From Hofstenia miamia (lineage: Eukaryota > Xenacoelomorpha > Acoela), in assembly GCA_004352715.1 (NCBI GenBank), contig SCFE01000004.1:1552321-1616320 (forward strand): a stretch of DNA of 64,000 nucleotides, in the 5' to 3' direction. A program made the position numbers and the translations under genes. Position 1 is the first letter of the stretch, and each line of letters starts with the position of its first letter. The notes under the pieces are model-generated. The model worked only from the letters and a program-made list of their open reading frames with translations, ran no database searches and was not told the origin of the DNA. Shown here piece after piece: positions 23,428-33,545 of this stretch.

Positions 23428-24352
23428 TTTCTATTCAAGAATTCGCTCTGTTCTCTCTCTGATGCTTCAACTCAATGTCCGTCGGAAAATCAAAGTCAAA
23501 CAACTGTTCCCTCAATCTCATCGAATGCTAAAACTGTACCTTCAGAATCTTCCTCATCGTTTTCCGACTCCTTCACCAACACCAGAGAAGCACTTGATTG
23601 AAAATACTTCGTCATTTTACTCACCTTCTCTTTCAAATAAGAAACCTGCAACTCCCAAAAAACCTCTTCCAAAAGCTCACAAATCGATCAAACCTGGTAC
23701 ATCTACTCTAGTCATTGGCGCCAGCATCCTAAAGCACATCAGATCACACAACCTTCTCTCAAATCAAGTCACGTCTGTACACTCCTATCCTGGACACGAC
23801 ACAAAGCAGCTTACAAACAAGATCGCGCAATATCCTAAAAGACATATAAACTCCATCGTAATCAACACTGGTCTCATTGATGCTCTAAACACCTCAAACA
23901 CCGAAATCTTCAAGGCAAAGTTAAAGGTTCTCATCGATCAAATCTATCATAAGTTCACGCCACGATATATCCACTTTCTTGAAATCACGCCTGTATGTCA
24001 CGACTCCAATCTTCGAAGAAATCACGTCATCAAGCAGTTCAATGAAATCATCAAGAGTCTATCTGCAAGCAACATCGTTATCTCAGTAATTCCTGTCTTC
24101 AACAGATTTCTTCTTTCACCTCGCATCGTAAACTCTGATCTACTGGCTCGCGATGGAATTCATCTCTCTCGCTCTGGTGTATCCTGCATGACCCACATAC
24201 TTCAAAATTCTCTTTCTACTCGGCTATATGTACACCAATCGTTCCGTAAGGCAACCATAACATATTCTCAAGCTGTCTCTGCCTCAACACGTCGCCCTCC
24301 TCTGTTACCTACACCTGCTCTTCACTCAGCATCTCAACCACAAACTTTTTAA
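23245..24352 (+). pseudogene. LINE ORF1, type II with SGNH esterase domain (one frameshift)
   Basis: Starts at ATG 23,245 and shifts frame once at about 23,580-23,600; the second frame continues to TAA 24,350-24,352. The first part has a putative helical segment and a Ser-rich linker. The second part, numbered from 23,462, has an SGNH/GDSL-esterase fold signature: VIGASIL (nucleophile S88), the YPGHD block with Gly 111, NTGLID (G137-D140) and DGIH with D231 and H234. This is the esterase ORF1 known from CR1/L2-type elements, thought to act in ribonucleoprotein or membrane interactions. The block III Asn (GxND), an oxyanion-hole residue, is Ile here, so this copy may be catalytically weak. Gene product would pair with ORF2. 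Confidence 0.8.
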
Positions 24353-24354
24353 TG
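24350..24354 (+). promoter_or_regulatory. TAATG stop-start overlap between ORF1 and ORF2
   Basis: ORF1 TAA at 24,350-24,352 shares its last A with the ORF2 ATG at 24,352-24,354. Such UAAUG overlaps support termination-reinitiation in some LINEs (SART1 is the known case). Confidence 0.75.
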
Positions 24355-27300
24355 TTCAGGTACTTTTGTTATTATTTTATATTTTTCCAAATTATTGTCA
24401 ATTTACTTAAAGGGCAACTCAATATATCATTCCATGAATCCCTAAAATCCTTGAAATACCAAAAGTCTAGAATTACTAGAGTGTATTCTAATTATTACGC
24501 AATCAAAATCTACAATTTAACATTGGGTCATCTACGAGTTCTAGCTACACTCAAATTGATTTTATCAGGAGATATTGAAACAAATCCTGGACCTATTTTT
24601 AATCAAGATAAAATTAGCGATGCTTTAGCTAACTACAATCAAAACCTAAAATTTTTGTACCTAAATGCTAGAAGTTTAAGTGCACACCGCACAGAATTTC
24701 TAAATCTTGTAAATTTAGTAGGGAATAATGCAATATATCTAATTACGGAAACCTGGTTAAATGACTCTGATAACATAGAAGCTCTATATAATCCAGATTG
24801 CAATTATTTTAACTTATTCTTCAAAAATAGATCAAAAAGAGGCGGTGGTTTGATTATCTAAATTCCAAAATTCCTAAAAGCAAAACGTAGAGAAGACTTA
24901 GAATCGGATCATCAGTTTTTTGAGACACTATGGATTGAAATTAAACAAGTATCGAACTCATGTAGTAATGAATTACTAAATGTTTGCTATAATCCAAACA
25001 AGAATTTTTCATCTGAATTTTGCAATCACAAAATTGATGAAATAGACAGTGCTATTCTGGAGAATAAATTTATTAACATCTTCGGTGATTTCAATATTAA
25101 TTACTTCAATTATTCTGAATCCGCAAGGATTGATCGCATTTGCAATATTTTCGATTTAAAACTAGTTAATAATACCATTTCGACTAGGCATTCCAATCTA
25201 CTTGACTATTTTATAACTGATAGTTCTAATAAATATCGAAGTTTTATATTTGAATCATTCAGTGATCATAATGTTTGCGTCTATATTAGTAATTACAAGT
25301 TAAATTCGAATAAGAAAAAAGTAATATATTCAAGGAACTTTCGTAAATTTAATGAAAATATTTTCATAAGTTTGCTGAAGAACATTCCGTTCGAACGCAT
25401 CTATACATTCAATAACGGCGAAACCATGCTTAAATTCATAATTTCTGAAATCACTCATGCATTAAATCGCGTAGCCCCGGTAAAAATCCAGGTAATTAAC
25501 ACCAAATCAGGCCCTGCGGTTAATCAACCGCGTGACTCCGATTTAATTAAGCGGCATGTCGCCATCAAGAATCGGCTGTTTGAGATTGCAAAATCCGACC
25601 CAATTAAGATAAATTGGACAAACTATGATAACGCCAAGAAATTAATCACAAAATACCGCAAATCGGCTTTTGAGTCTAAGACTAGACTATACTTCAAGCA
25701 GCTGGATAAATCTAGCCAAAAATGGAAATTTTTGAATAAAAGTATTGGAAAAACTAAGGGTTATCTGTAAACGTTGAAGAAATTAAGTACGATAATAAGA
25801 TATATAAGAATAAGAAAGATAATGCAATTATTTTCAACAAAACTTTTGAAAAAATGGGTAAATTTAACTTTGAGAGTGAAACTAGCAATAGCCAACCGAT
25901 AAAAATTGTGAAAAGGGTAAATTCTGAATTTACTTTTAGTTTAATATCATACTATGATTTGAAACAAGCGGTAAAAAATCTTGATAGTAATAAATCGTGT
26001 GGCTCTAGCCATTTGCCATACTGGGTAATTAAAAACTATTTTGGCATTTTTGGACAATATCTTCTTGTAGCATTTAATCAATGCATTATCGAGAATAACT
26101 TTCCTGTTATCTTAAAAAATTCTGATATCTCACCTGTTTATAAAAAAGGAGATCCTTCCAACCCAAACAATTATCGACCCATCAGTATTACACATCCCTT
26201 TGCTAAAATCTTTGAGAAGCTCTTAGCTAAGCAAATTTACGCTTTTCTCAATGACAATAGTATTCTATCAGATAACCAATTTGGATTTAGGCCTAAGTAT
26301 AGTACAACCGACGCAATATTATCTATTACAGAAAAAATTAAATCAAATCTGAATAACAATTTGTCGACATCTATTGCCTTATTGGATCTTAGTAAAGCTT
26401 TTAATTCAATGAATTTTAATATTTTAGAAAGCAAATTAGAAAATCAAGGTTTCAGTGAAAGTGCCAAAAATCTCATTATGAATTTCTTAAGTAACCGAAG
26501 ACAACGGGTAAAAATTAACAACACTTATTCTGATTATATTACTACTAATCTAGGTGTTCCTCAAGGAACAGTATTAGGGCCCATTTTATTCGCATTGTAT
26601 GTCAATGATATATCGAATACTTTAAAAAACGGAACGATCTATCAATATGCGGATGATACATGTATATTAAGAGAAGCAAAAAATCCATATGACGCAACCA
26701 AACTCTTAACAAAAGATATTGAAAATCTTATTAGGTATTTTAATAGAAACAAGTTAAAAGTTAATCCTGATAAAACACAATTTATTATTTTCACACCAAA
26801 GCAATACCAAAAAAATTCTAATATCAAAATTAAAGTAGGAGATAATGAAATTAAGCAAAGCAATTCTATTAATTATCTTGGTGTAGTAATTGATAGAGAT
26901 TTACGTTTTACTGAATTTTTTTCATCAAAATGTAGGAAAATGGCCTCTGGTATTAAATATTTATATCATTTGCGCAATGTAGGGCAGTCCTTTCAATCAC
27001 AAATGCTTAACTCTTTTGTGCTAAGTAACTTTAACTATTGTTGTTTTTTATTCCAAAATATCACATCAAATAATCGATCATCACTAGCAAAAATATTCAA
27101 TTGGGCAATAAGAACTCTGAATTATATTGATAAGCATAAATCAGTGAGCACTTTTATAAAAGGTGGCAATGTTCTTTCACCATTGTACTTTATCGAATAT
27201 CAAACTCTTTGTATGATACACAAGTATGTACACAATTCAAAATCTAAACACTTTTTAAGCAATTATATCAAAACCAGTGATAGAAACCACAATTTGCATA

Positions 27301-27485
27301 GTAGTATTAATCGTCCAGATTCATTTTCATTTAAAGCTTCTAGATTATGGAATGACTTAAATCTCGAAATAAAAAAGGAACAAAATTATAAACATTTTAG
27401 AAGAAAAATTAAAAAAATTTTGTTATCCAAACAATCACTATTAGGAATATCAAACAAATTAAGCGCATGGACAGATTTCATTTAA
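24352..27485 (+). pseudogene. LINE ORF2: leader, 2A, AP endonuclease, reverse transcriptase (two lesions)
   Basis: ATG at 24,352 overlaps the ORF1 stop. Residues 1-20 are hydrophobic (FCYYFIFFQIIVNLL), residues 73-81 are GDIETNPGP. AP endonuclease blocks: YLNARS, TETW, RGGG, NVCYNP, FGDFN, LDYFIT, SDHNV. RT: SPVYKKGDP..NYRPIS, LLDLSKAF (catalytic Asp 26,385-26,387), GVPQGTVLGPILF, YADD at 26,646-26,657, then KLKVNPDKT and YLGV. The usual Asp after SKAF is Asn (26,403-26,405). Lesions: in-frame TAA at 24,859-24,861, where the related frame continues as IPKFL, and a frameshift at about 25,755-25,765. Ends TAA at 27,483-27,485, near 1,040 residues if joined, the usual CR1 length. Activity of this copy is unlikely, of its family likely. 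Confidence 0.85.
24565..24594 (+). other. 2A ribosome-skipping motif in LINE ORF2 (LSGDIETNPGP)
   Basis: Gly-Asp-Ile-Glu-Thr-Asn-Pro-Gly-Pro matches the canonical DxExNPGP exactly and is preceded by LKLILSG. 2A motifs are known at this position in some APE-type LINEs. Skipping between Gly and Pro would release an 80-residue hydrophobic leader from the endonuclease-RT protein. Confidence 0.85.
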
Positions 27486-27589
27486 CATTTGAAATTTACG
27501 CCCTTTAAGTAAGTGTGCATATTATTAATTTTGTAAATATTCATGTATATTAGTTTGTAGAATTTGTTTGCTTGTTTTGTTTATTTTAG

Positions 27590-27633
27590 CAATAAATTTG
27601 CTTGACTCTTATTATTATTATTATATTATCACA
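27590..27633 (+). repeat. LINE 3' tail with ATT-type repeats
   Basis: GCAATAAATTTGCTTGACTC followed by TTATTATTATTATATTATC. Short tandem tails are typical of CR1/L2 3' ends. The AATAAA may serve as polyadenylation signal. Confidence 0.7.
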
Positions 27634-27639
27634 GACAAT

Positions 27640-27847
27640 GCATACTTAATGACAATAATACACTACAAATTTCGTATTATCCTAGATAATGTACAAACAC
27701 ACACACACACACAAATCTCCAACAAACACACATCGCACAATTATATATGTATATATTACTATATTTTTGTAAATAGTTTTTAGTTTATAGTCTTGCATCA
27801 AAGATTTTTTGCAATAAATTGCTTTTGACTCTTATTATTATTTATAT
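27640..27847 (+). mobile_element. second, strongly 5'-truncated LINE tail
   Basis: Ends with GCAATAAATTGCTTTTGACTC and TTATTATTATT, close to the tail at 27,590 but not identical. Includes (CA)n at about 27,697-27,712. Probably a separate short insertion of a related LINE. Confidence 0.5.
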
Positions 27848-28770
27848 TATTATAATGGCGCTGAATACAATTCACCTATTATAATGACGCTTAATATTTT
27901 TGCCTGATTATTATAATGGCGCTTAATATTACTATTACTAGGCCAAAATTTTTTGAAAACGACTGATTTTTTTGGTAATTATGAAGAAGATTAAGCAGTA
28001 AGTTACATCCATACTAAATTTTCTGAATAAACTCATATCTTGAGTATTTTTTTGATAAAAAAATTTTTTGGGAGCACACCCTTGCGAAGACTTAGATTGC
28101 TTAGCGAATAATGTTCGGATTGCTTTCAAATTAGGTTTATTCGCTTCTACATTAAATTTTACATCTAGAAAATGGTTTCCATTGTTTTTTAGAATAGATC
28201 TAGTCCTATATTTTTTAAAAAATCTTAACATGAACCATTGTAGGGCAGGATAATGTAGGACATTACTGAATCAAACAATTTTGCACTAGTCTTTGCTTTA
28301 AATAAGTTCAAAAGTTCTAAATGTAAAATGTACTTTAGAAGAGAATAACAGTGGTCCGAAGTCGATCCGAGCATTATTTGCTGCACAATTAACGTTTTAT
28401 TAATGGTCATTCCCTTAAAAAAATTTTATTAGGACTATGACATTGCGAAAATGCTGATTTTGGTCTTCTAAACTTTATTTTACATCTATAAAGTGCTTTG
28501 CAAATTATTTTTAACGAACCCAAGGGCTGATATTGCTAAGACCGGGTGGGGAAATTATTACTACAAAAACCAATCTAAGTGTGGGAAAAATTGTTAAATG
28601 TGTAGATTATTGTAAAGTAATCATCAACTTTCATTTAACAGTTAGATATTCAAATTACAATATGAAATTACAATAAAATATTTAGCGCAATTATATTAGA
28701 CCCTTAGTTATATTTAGCGCCATTATAATAGTTCAATTAAGCTTGTATTCAGCGCACTTATAATAGGTCA
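27848..28770. mobile_element. unclassified element bounded by 3+3 inverted iterons
   Basis: Left side has three direct copies of a motif TATTATAATGGCGCTTAATA (about 27,848, 27,877 and 27,908). Right side has three copies of its inverse (TTTAGCGCAATTATATTA at 28,681, TTTAGCGCCATTATAATA at 28,713, ATTCAGCGCACTTATAATA at 28,747). About 920 bp in total. The interior carries only short frames (for example 27,938-28,231 minus) that I do not recognise. Looks like a non-autonomous DNA transposon with iterated terminal binding sites. Confidence 0.55.
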
Positions 28771-30121
28771 TTTTGGCAAAATTTGAAAGGCCCTATTTCC
28801 TAATCAAATGCCCCTATCTTACTCAAACTTACTACACACTTGAAGCATTGCTGAAAGTGTTTCTTAGAGTTTTTATAGATCGAATATATTCACTGGACGA
28901 TTCTATGTTAACGGAGTACTTATGTTCCGTTTTTAGCACAGTTTCGTCTTTTTCTAAGCATGAAATTTCTTTCCTAGTTAACGAGAACAATGACCCTGAA
29001 CGGAAACTGAGTTGGGTTTGATAATTCAAAATACCATTGCACGCAAACTATCGTGATGAATTTCAATTTCATCATTAATATGCTTTGATATGATTTCCTT
29101 AATTCCGGCTATAAACTTTTGAAGAGAATCAATGCTTGGAACTTTACTGAACATTTAGTTTTTTTCTGCAATTCTTTGTCGCGCTGCTGATTTTGAATAA
29201 TCAGTGCGTATTTCTTTAATTAAATCCAAAATTCGTTTACAATCATATTCTTATGGTTTTTAGATATAAATTTAAAAAAATTCGTTAGTACAGAAAGATT
29301 TAGAAGAATCGTGGCAGATTTTAATTTCTTTGAAGCATGATGATGATGAATAACGTCATGTAATTTGTTAGATTTTCGAAAACAGAATGTTTTAACTAAA
29401 CTATAACTAAAAGATTCTTCATTGCTACTCTTTTGATACGCCTCTTCATGTTGGCTTTTTCTTCTACAAAGCGTTTTAGTTTTTCCTTAGCAGTCAATTT
29501 TTGGTTTAGGCTTTATATGTGGACTGAACACAACACATTTGCAAGGAGTGGACTTTGCTTCAAAAAAATCTTGAGGTAGACAAGCTAATTGATTCATCCG
29601 ACCACTCTGGCTGCATTTATAACTAAAATGTACAAAATGGTAAATATAAAAATCAAATTGTACAAATGGTAAAATAAATAAACGGAAATTAAATATCATG
29701 AAAAGCAATTAAGTCAAAGAGTATATGTATTTACATGTCAATTGATAACAATTCCTCTCATAAAGTATGTCTCTAATAACTTTAATACTTAAAAAGTTCT
29801 GTTAATTACCGCTTTGTACTATGACAAAATTCATCGCATTACCGCTTTGTACAAACATTTGTTAATTCGTTAACTCGTGCTTGTATCGTTGCTAATTAAA
29901 TCTTGACTTTCAACCCTCCAACAGTCATTGATTTGTTTTCCCCATTGCCGAACTTCAAGAAATTGTTGATGTCTTTTCTCTTTGCTGAGCCCTTTTCCAA
30001 CTTTGCCTACTCTTCCATCTGCTCCTACTTTATCTCCTGTGGCTGTCCTCGCTGCCGTAAAACTTGACTTGCTTTTATATTTTTGTAGTGCTTGCTTTCA
30101 GTGGCTAATAAAGTCATTTAC
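28771..30121. other. no recognised gene
   Basis: Short minus-strand frames at 28,832-29,029 and 29,487-29,708 are hydrophilic or hydrophobic without motif. (TA)n at 30,122-30,145 follows. Confidence 0.5.
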
Positions 30122-30456
30122 TATATATATATATATATATATATAATTTCTGTTAGTTGTTTTGAAAAAAATGGTATACATAGAGTTAGAGAAATTCGTT
30201 GCAATCTTTCACGAGTTCAACCTAAATTACCATCTATAAAACAGATTAAATATTAATAACATACTGAAAATATGAATACAATCGGAACGTTGAAATCATT
30301 ATGATTAAGAATAAAGATCGCATTATTAGACATTATTGAGTCAATTGTCTATAATTACAAAAGAGACTTACAACTCTGGTACTGCCATTTTGTTGTGTAA
30401 AATTTTTAATGTTGTGTACACAACACAACATGTTGTGTGAAGCATAAACCTTCAGN

Positions 30457-30487
<31 letters not shown>

Positions 30488-30490
<3 letters not shown>

Positions 30491-32021
30491 GCCCCTGCGA
30501 GCTGACTTTTTTAGGCTCGAGTCGAGTTACTATTTCGCATTTTTTAAACTCCATAAATTCATTTGTGTGTTCTATCCCCAGGTGAGTCCAAACGTTGTTT
30601 TTGCCCGCGATTTGACCACCTTAAATAGTTGCTTGCAAATTTTGCATTCGTTACCATTTTCTGTACGCGTGAGAGCTCAAAAAATGCTGATTTCCAGTCC
30701 ATGCCTGAAACAATTGCGCATCTGCACTGCATATTTTCAAAAATGAGTAAACAATTAATAGTCACCGTCATCCTCAAATGTAACCTCATCAAAGCTTTGT
30801 TATAGTTTTACGTTATCACTAGGGCGAATTTTTTGGCCTAAAACATTTGAAATTTTGACCCAAATTTTTTACATAAAAAATTGAGTTTTTAGCTTTTGTA
30901 AAATGCGTAAATTCTATGCTAAGCCTAATCAAAGGAATTAAGAAGCACTCATATAGGACTGCACAATAGCCTTGGAATTTTTTACTTAGGCATGCTTTTT
31001 AGCATTGAAAAGAGCCTTTCCATGGAAGCAGAAGAGCACTTGCTATTTTCAGCAAGCCATATTCTAAAAGATGAATCGATTGCACCGATTATATATTAAG
31101 TCATGTAACATAGTTTTCAATTTTCGGTGAAGCATCAAAAATTGAAGTTGATTCAGACTCAAAGAATTTTACAAGTCTAATTCATTTCATACTGATTTGT
31201 GGTGTTCACTAACTTTTGTATTATTGCCTAATTGATAGGATAGCAATTCTTGCTCTTTCAACAATGACACCTTTAGTAATGTCATTTTTATACACATTGG
31301 CAAAATATTAGAATAGTAATTAAATGCTTGCTCTAACTTATTTCTGTTTAAATAGTTAAAAATGCGCAGTGATATTTTCCCACACTTGTGTAACCAAAAT
31401 TTATATTTTTAAAAGCTAAACAATTTGGTCAAAGCTTTTAGGTAGAGGCTTCCTCTTGCTTAAACTTTTGTTACAATTTTAATGCAAACCTAATAAATTT
31501 CATCAAATCCTTTTCTATTAAAAAATATTGTTAATTTTTTGCATTATGTGGTTTTAAAGAGCTTTTTATAAAAATTATTTTATAAATTGTTTCTCTTCCA
31601 AAAAAATTGACCACAAAGAAAATTTCAATTTTTTTATCTAATTTTAAATGTTGTAAAATTTTTACATTATTTTGACCTTAAAATTTTTAAAATATGCATG
31701 CATATGCACTAAAACAATTTAAATTTCTAAATATTTCGATAAAGTTTACCTTTATTTCAATATTGACTTTTTTTACTTTTGTTCGCCCTAGTAATAACAT
31801 ACTTACAATTCAGCTTCATTTCTACGCATAACATTCGAAATATATTCATGTAAAATCATATGTTAGAATTATGTATTGATTTTATATTATTAGCTTGATG
31901 CCTTCCAAATTTGAAATAGAGAAAGGTCAGTGGATTGTTCGAAATTATAGACAAAAATTGAAAAAAGATGCAATTCAAACAAATGTCGTACTCGACTCGA
32001 ATTTCGAATACTCACATGGCC

Positions 32022-32024
<3 letters not shown>
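30488..32024 (-). mobile_element. hAT-like DNA transposon, 1,537 bp, decayed
   Basis: Left end TAGGCCCCTGCGAG, inverse of right end TAGGGCCATGTGAG (read from 32,024), both followed by a CGAGTCGAG block. Both outer flanks are (TA)n, so an 8-bp duplication cannot be told from microsatellite. Interior has a minus-strand hAT dimerisation-domain remnant. A shorter relative lies at 42,575-42,879. Confidence 0.6.
30985..31059 (-). pseudogene. hAT transposase C-terminal dimerisation remnant
   Basis: Minus strand reads WLAENSKCSSASMERLFSML then KSMPK and a stop. The SSASMERLFS core matches the hAT C-terminal signature (SS..aERlFS). Short, with no further domain kept in frame. Confidence 0.5.
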
Positions 32025-32075
<51 letters not shown>

Positions 32076-32087
32076 TATATGTATATA
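32025..32087. repeat. (TA)n microsatellite
   Basis: About 60 bp of TA units with two TGTA interruptions, abutting the hAT-like right end. Confidence 0.95.
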
Positions 32088-33098
32088 GTTATACTATGTA
32101 GCTATGTAATCTTAACAAATTATATATGTCGCTATGTACACTCTGTAAAATTTATATAGTCACTATGCAGCAGCAAGATTTTTTTGTTCAAAAATGTAAT
32201 GATAGTATAATCATCACGCCCGCAGTAGTGGAAATGGATGTACAGACTACAATTTGAAACATTGTTTTAGAACAAAGATAAATTTTATTGAACATCACAA
32301 CCTAAGTATAGTTCAGCCAGAAGTTGGCGAACTTAGAGTATATTGCACAAACATATTTCGAATTTTAATAACTGAATTATATATTTACATGTCCATTTTC
32401 ATTTTTAGGGACTTGCCCATATCTTTTTAGGAATATATTTCCTAAGATTAGTCATTGATTAATTACAATCATTTAGAATCATTATCACCTTAAATATACA
32501 ATTTTGTATTAATTACTACAAATCCATTAATTTTGTCTATTTTTGTATACATAGATACACCGCACTTTGCCTTGGTCACTTCATTATTTTTGTCCCATGC
32601 AAATAATATATTTTTACAGTATCATATTTTTAACAGTAACAGATTTTTAGATTACTGTTTGGTTGACTTGCTAGTGCTAGACCTTAATTGGTTAATTGTC
32701 TGTTATATACATGTTGATTTATATAATAATTTATCTTTTAAAAATAATACTGTAGAATGAAAACGCATTTAACACAAACAATTTTTATCGAAACAAAACT
32801 AAAAATAATTAGAAAAACTAGGTCAATAACTAATTTGTCATCAAATTTTAAATAATCACCACCTACACCAACCAAACATTCTAATCGTTCGGCATCGATT
32901 TGAAATTGCTCCCGCAAATTCACCTGTGGTAAAACACTCACATTCCTGCCTTATACGATTCTGAGGTTGATTCAAATCGCTGAGAGGAGCAACCGCGCGC
33001 GTATGTAGTCTAGAGGCGTTATGTCTGGTGTGTGTGTGTGTGAAGGCCATGATAATTTATAGCCTCTTGAAATAGCTCATTGAGGAGTAAATGTTGCA
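32088..33098. other. no gene seen, short (CA)n
   Basis: AT-rich. A minus-strand frame at 32,856-33,050 contains a (TG)n tract at about 33,031-33,042 and no known motif. Confidence 0.5.
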
Positions 33099-33545
33099 TT
33101 AAGCTACTCTCACAATTGTAGCGTAATGAGGCTGTGCTCTGTCTTGCATGAATATTACTGTCGATATTTGGTCAAATATGGCATGATCTGTTAGTATACA
33201 GTTGAATGGAAAATAGTAAGGTGCTACAGCAAATTTGCTGGTAAAGACAAACCAGCACCCAACTTTACTGGATGAAGTGAGTTTATCAAAACTTTGAGTG
33301 AACATGAGCTTCATCACTTTATAAAATGTTAGAATGCATCACCATGGTAAGAAATCGTACACATCTTGACTGCAATAATTTTTTCAAGGCCTGGTGTATT
33401 TGTATCTTATAAGTGCATAATTTAATGTGATGTTTCGTGGTGTATTGAGTGCTGGTATCGGATACCCGCCTAATGGTGTTGCTACTAATCTCACTCCTCA
33501 AGCGATAATCCGCATTAATTGGTGGATCTAATAAACTTCTCGAAT
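33099..33545 (-). pseudogene. mariner-like (IS630/Tc1/mariner) transposase pseudogene
   Basis: Minus-strand frames 33,501-33,319 and 33,317-33,099. First: CTYKIQIHQALKK, the PYKIQ..QEL block of this family, then after a stop SDEAHVHSKF, the catalytic SDEA block (its preceding Phe is TAA). Second: VAPYYFPF and VIFMQDRAQPHYATIVRV, equivalent to the VIFQQDGAPPHYA..VR block with the second catalytic Asp; Gly is Arg here. The N-terminal HTH and the C-terminal WPPRSPDL block are not seen. Clearly dead. Confidence 0.65.

Larger units (their letters stand above)
23031..27633 (+). mobile_element. near full-length CR1/L2-like LINE
   Basis: Complete architecture: ATT array, ORF1 with esterase, overlapping TAATG junction, ORF2 with leader, 2A, AP endonuclease and RT, 3' UTR, then GCAATAAATTTGCTTGACTC and an ATT-type tail. 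Three lesions only (ORF1 frameshift, one ORF2 stop, one ORF2 frameshift), so it is fairly young. CpG is not depleted here, unlike in the 9.4-20.3 kb island. Confidence 0.85.

Noticed and set aside
23029-23601. 190-codon frame containing the ORF1 start twice
   Set aside because: Joined through an unmerged contig overlap and an N; the real ORF1 has one start at 23,245.
27848-28770. CRISPR-like array at the GGCGCT iterons
   Set aside because: Only three copies per side, inverted between sides, irregular spacing, in an animal genome.
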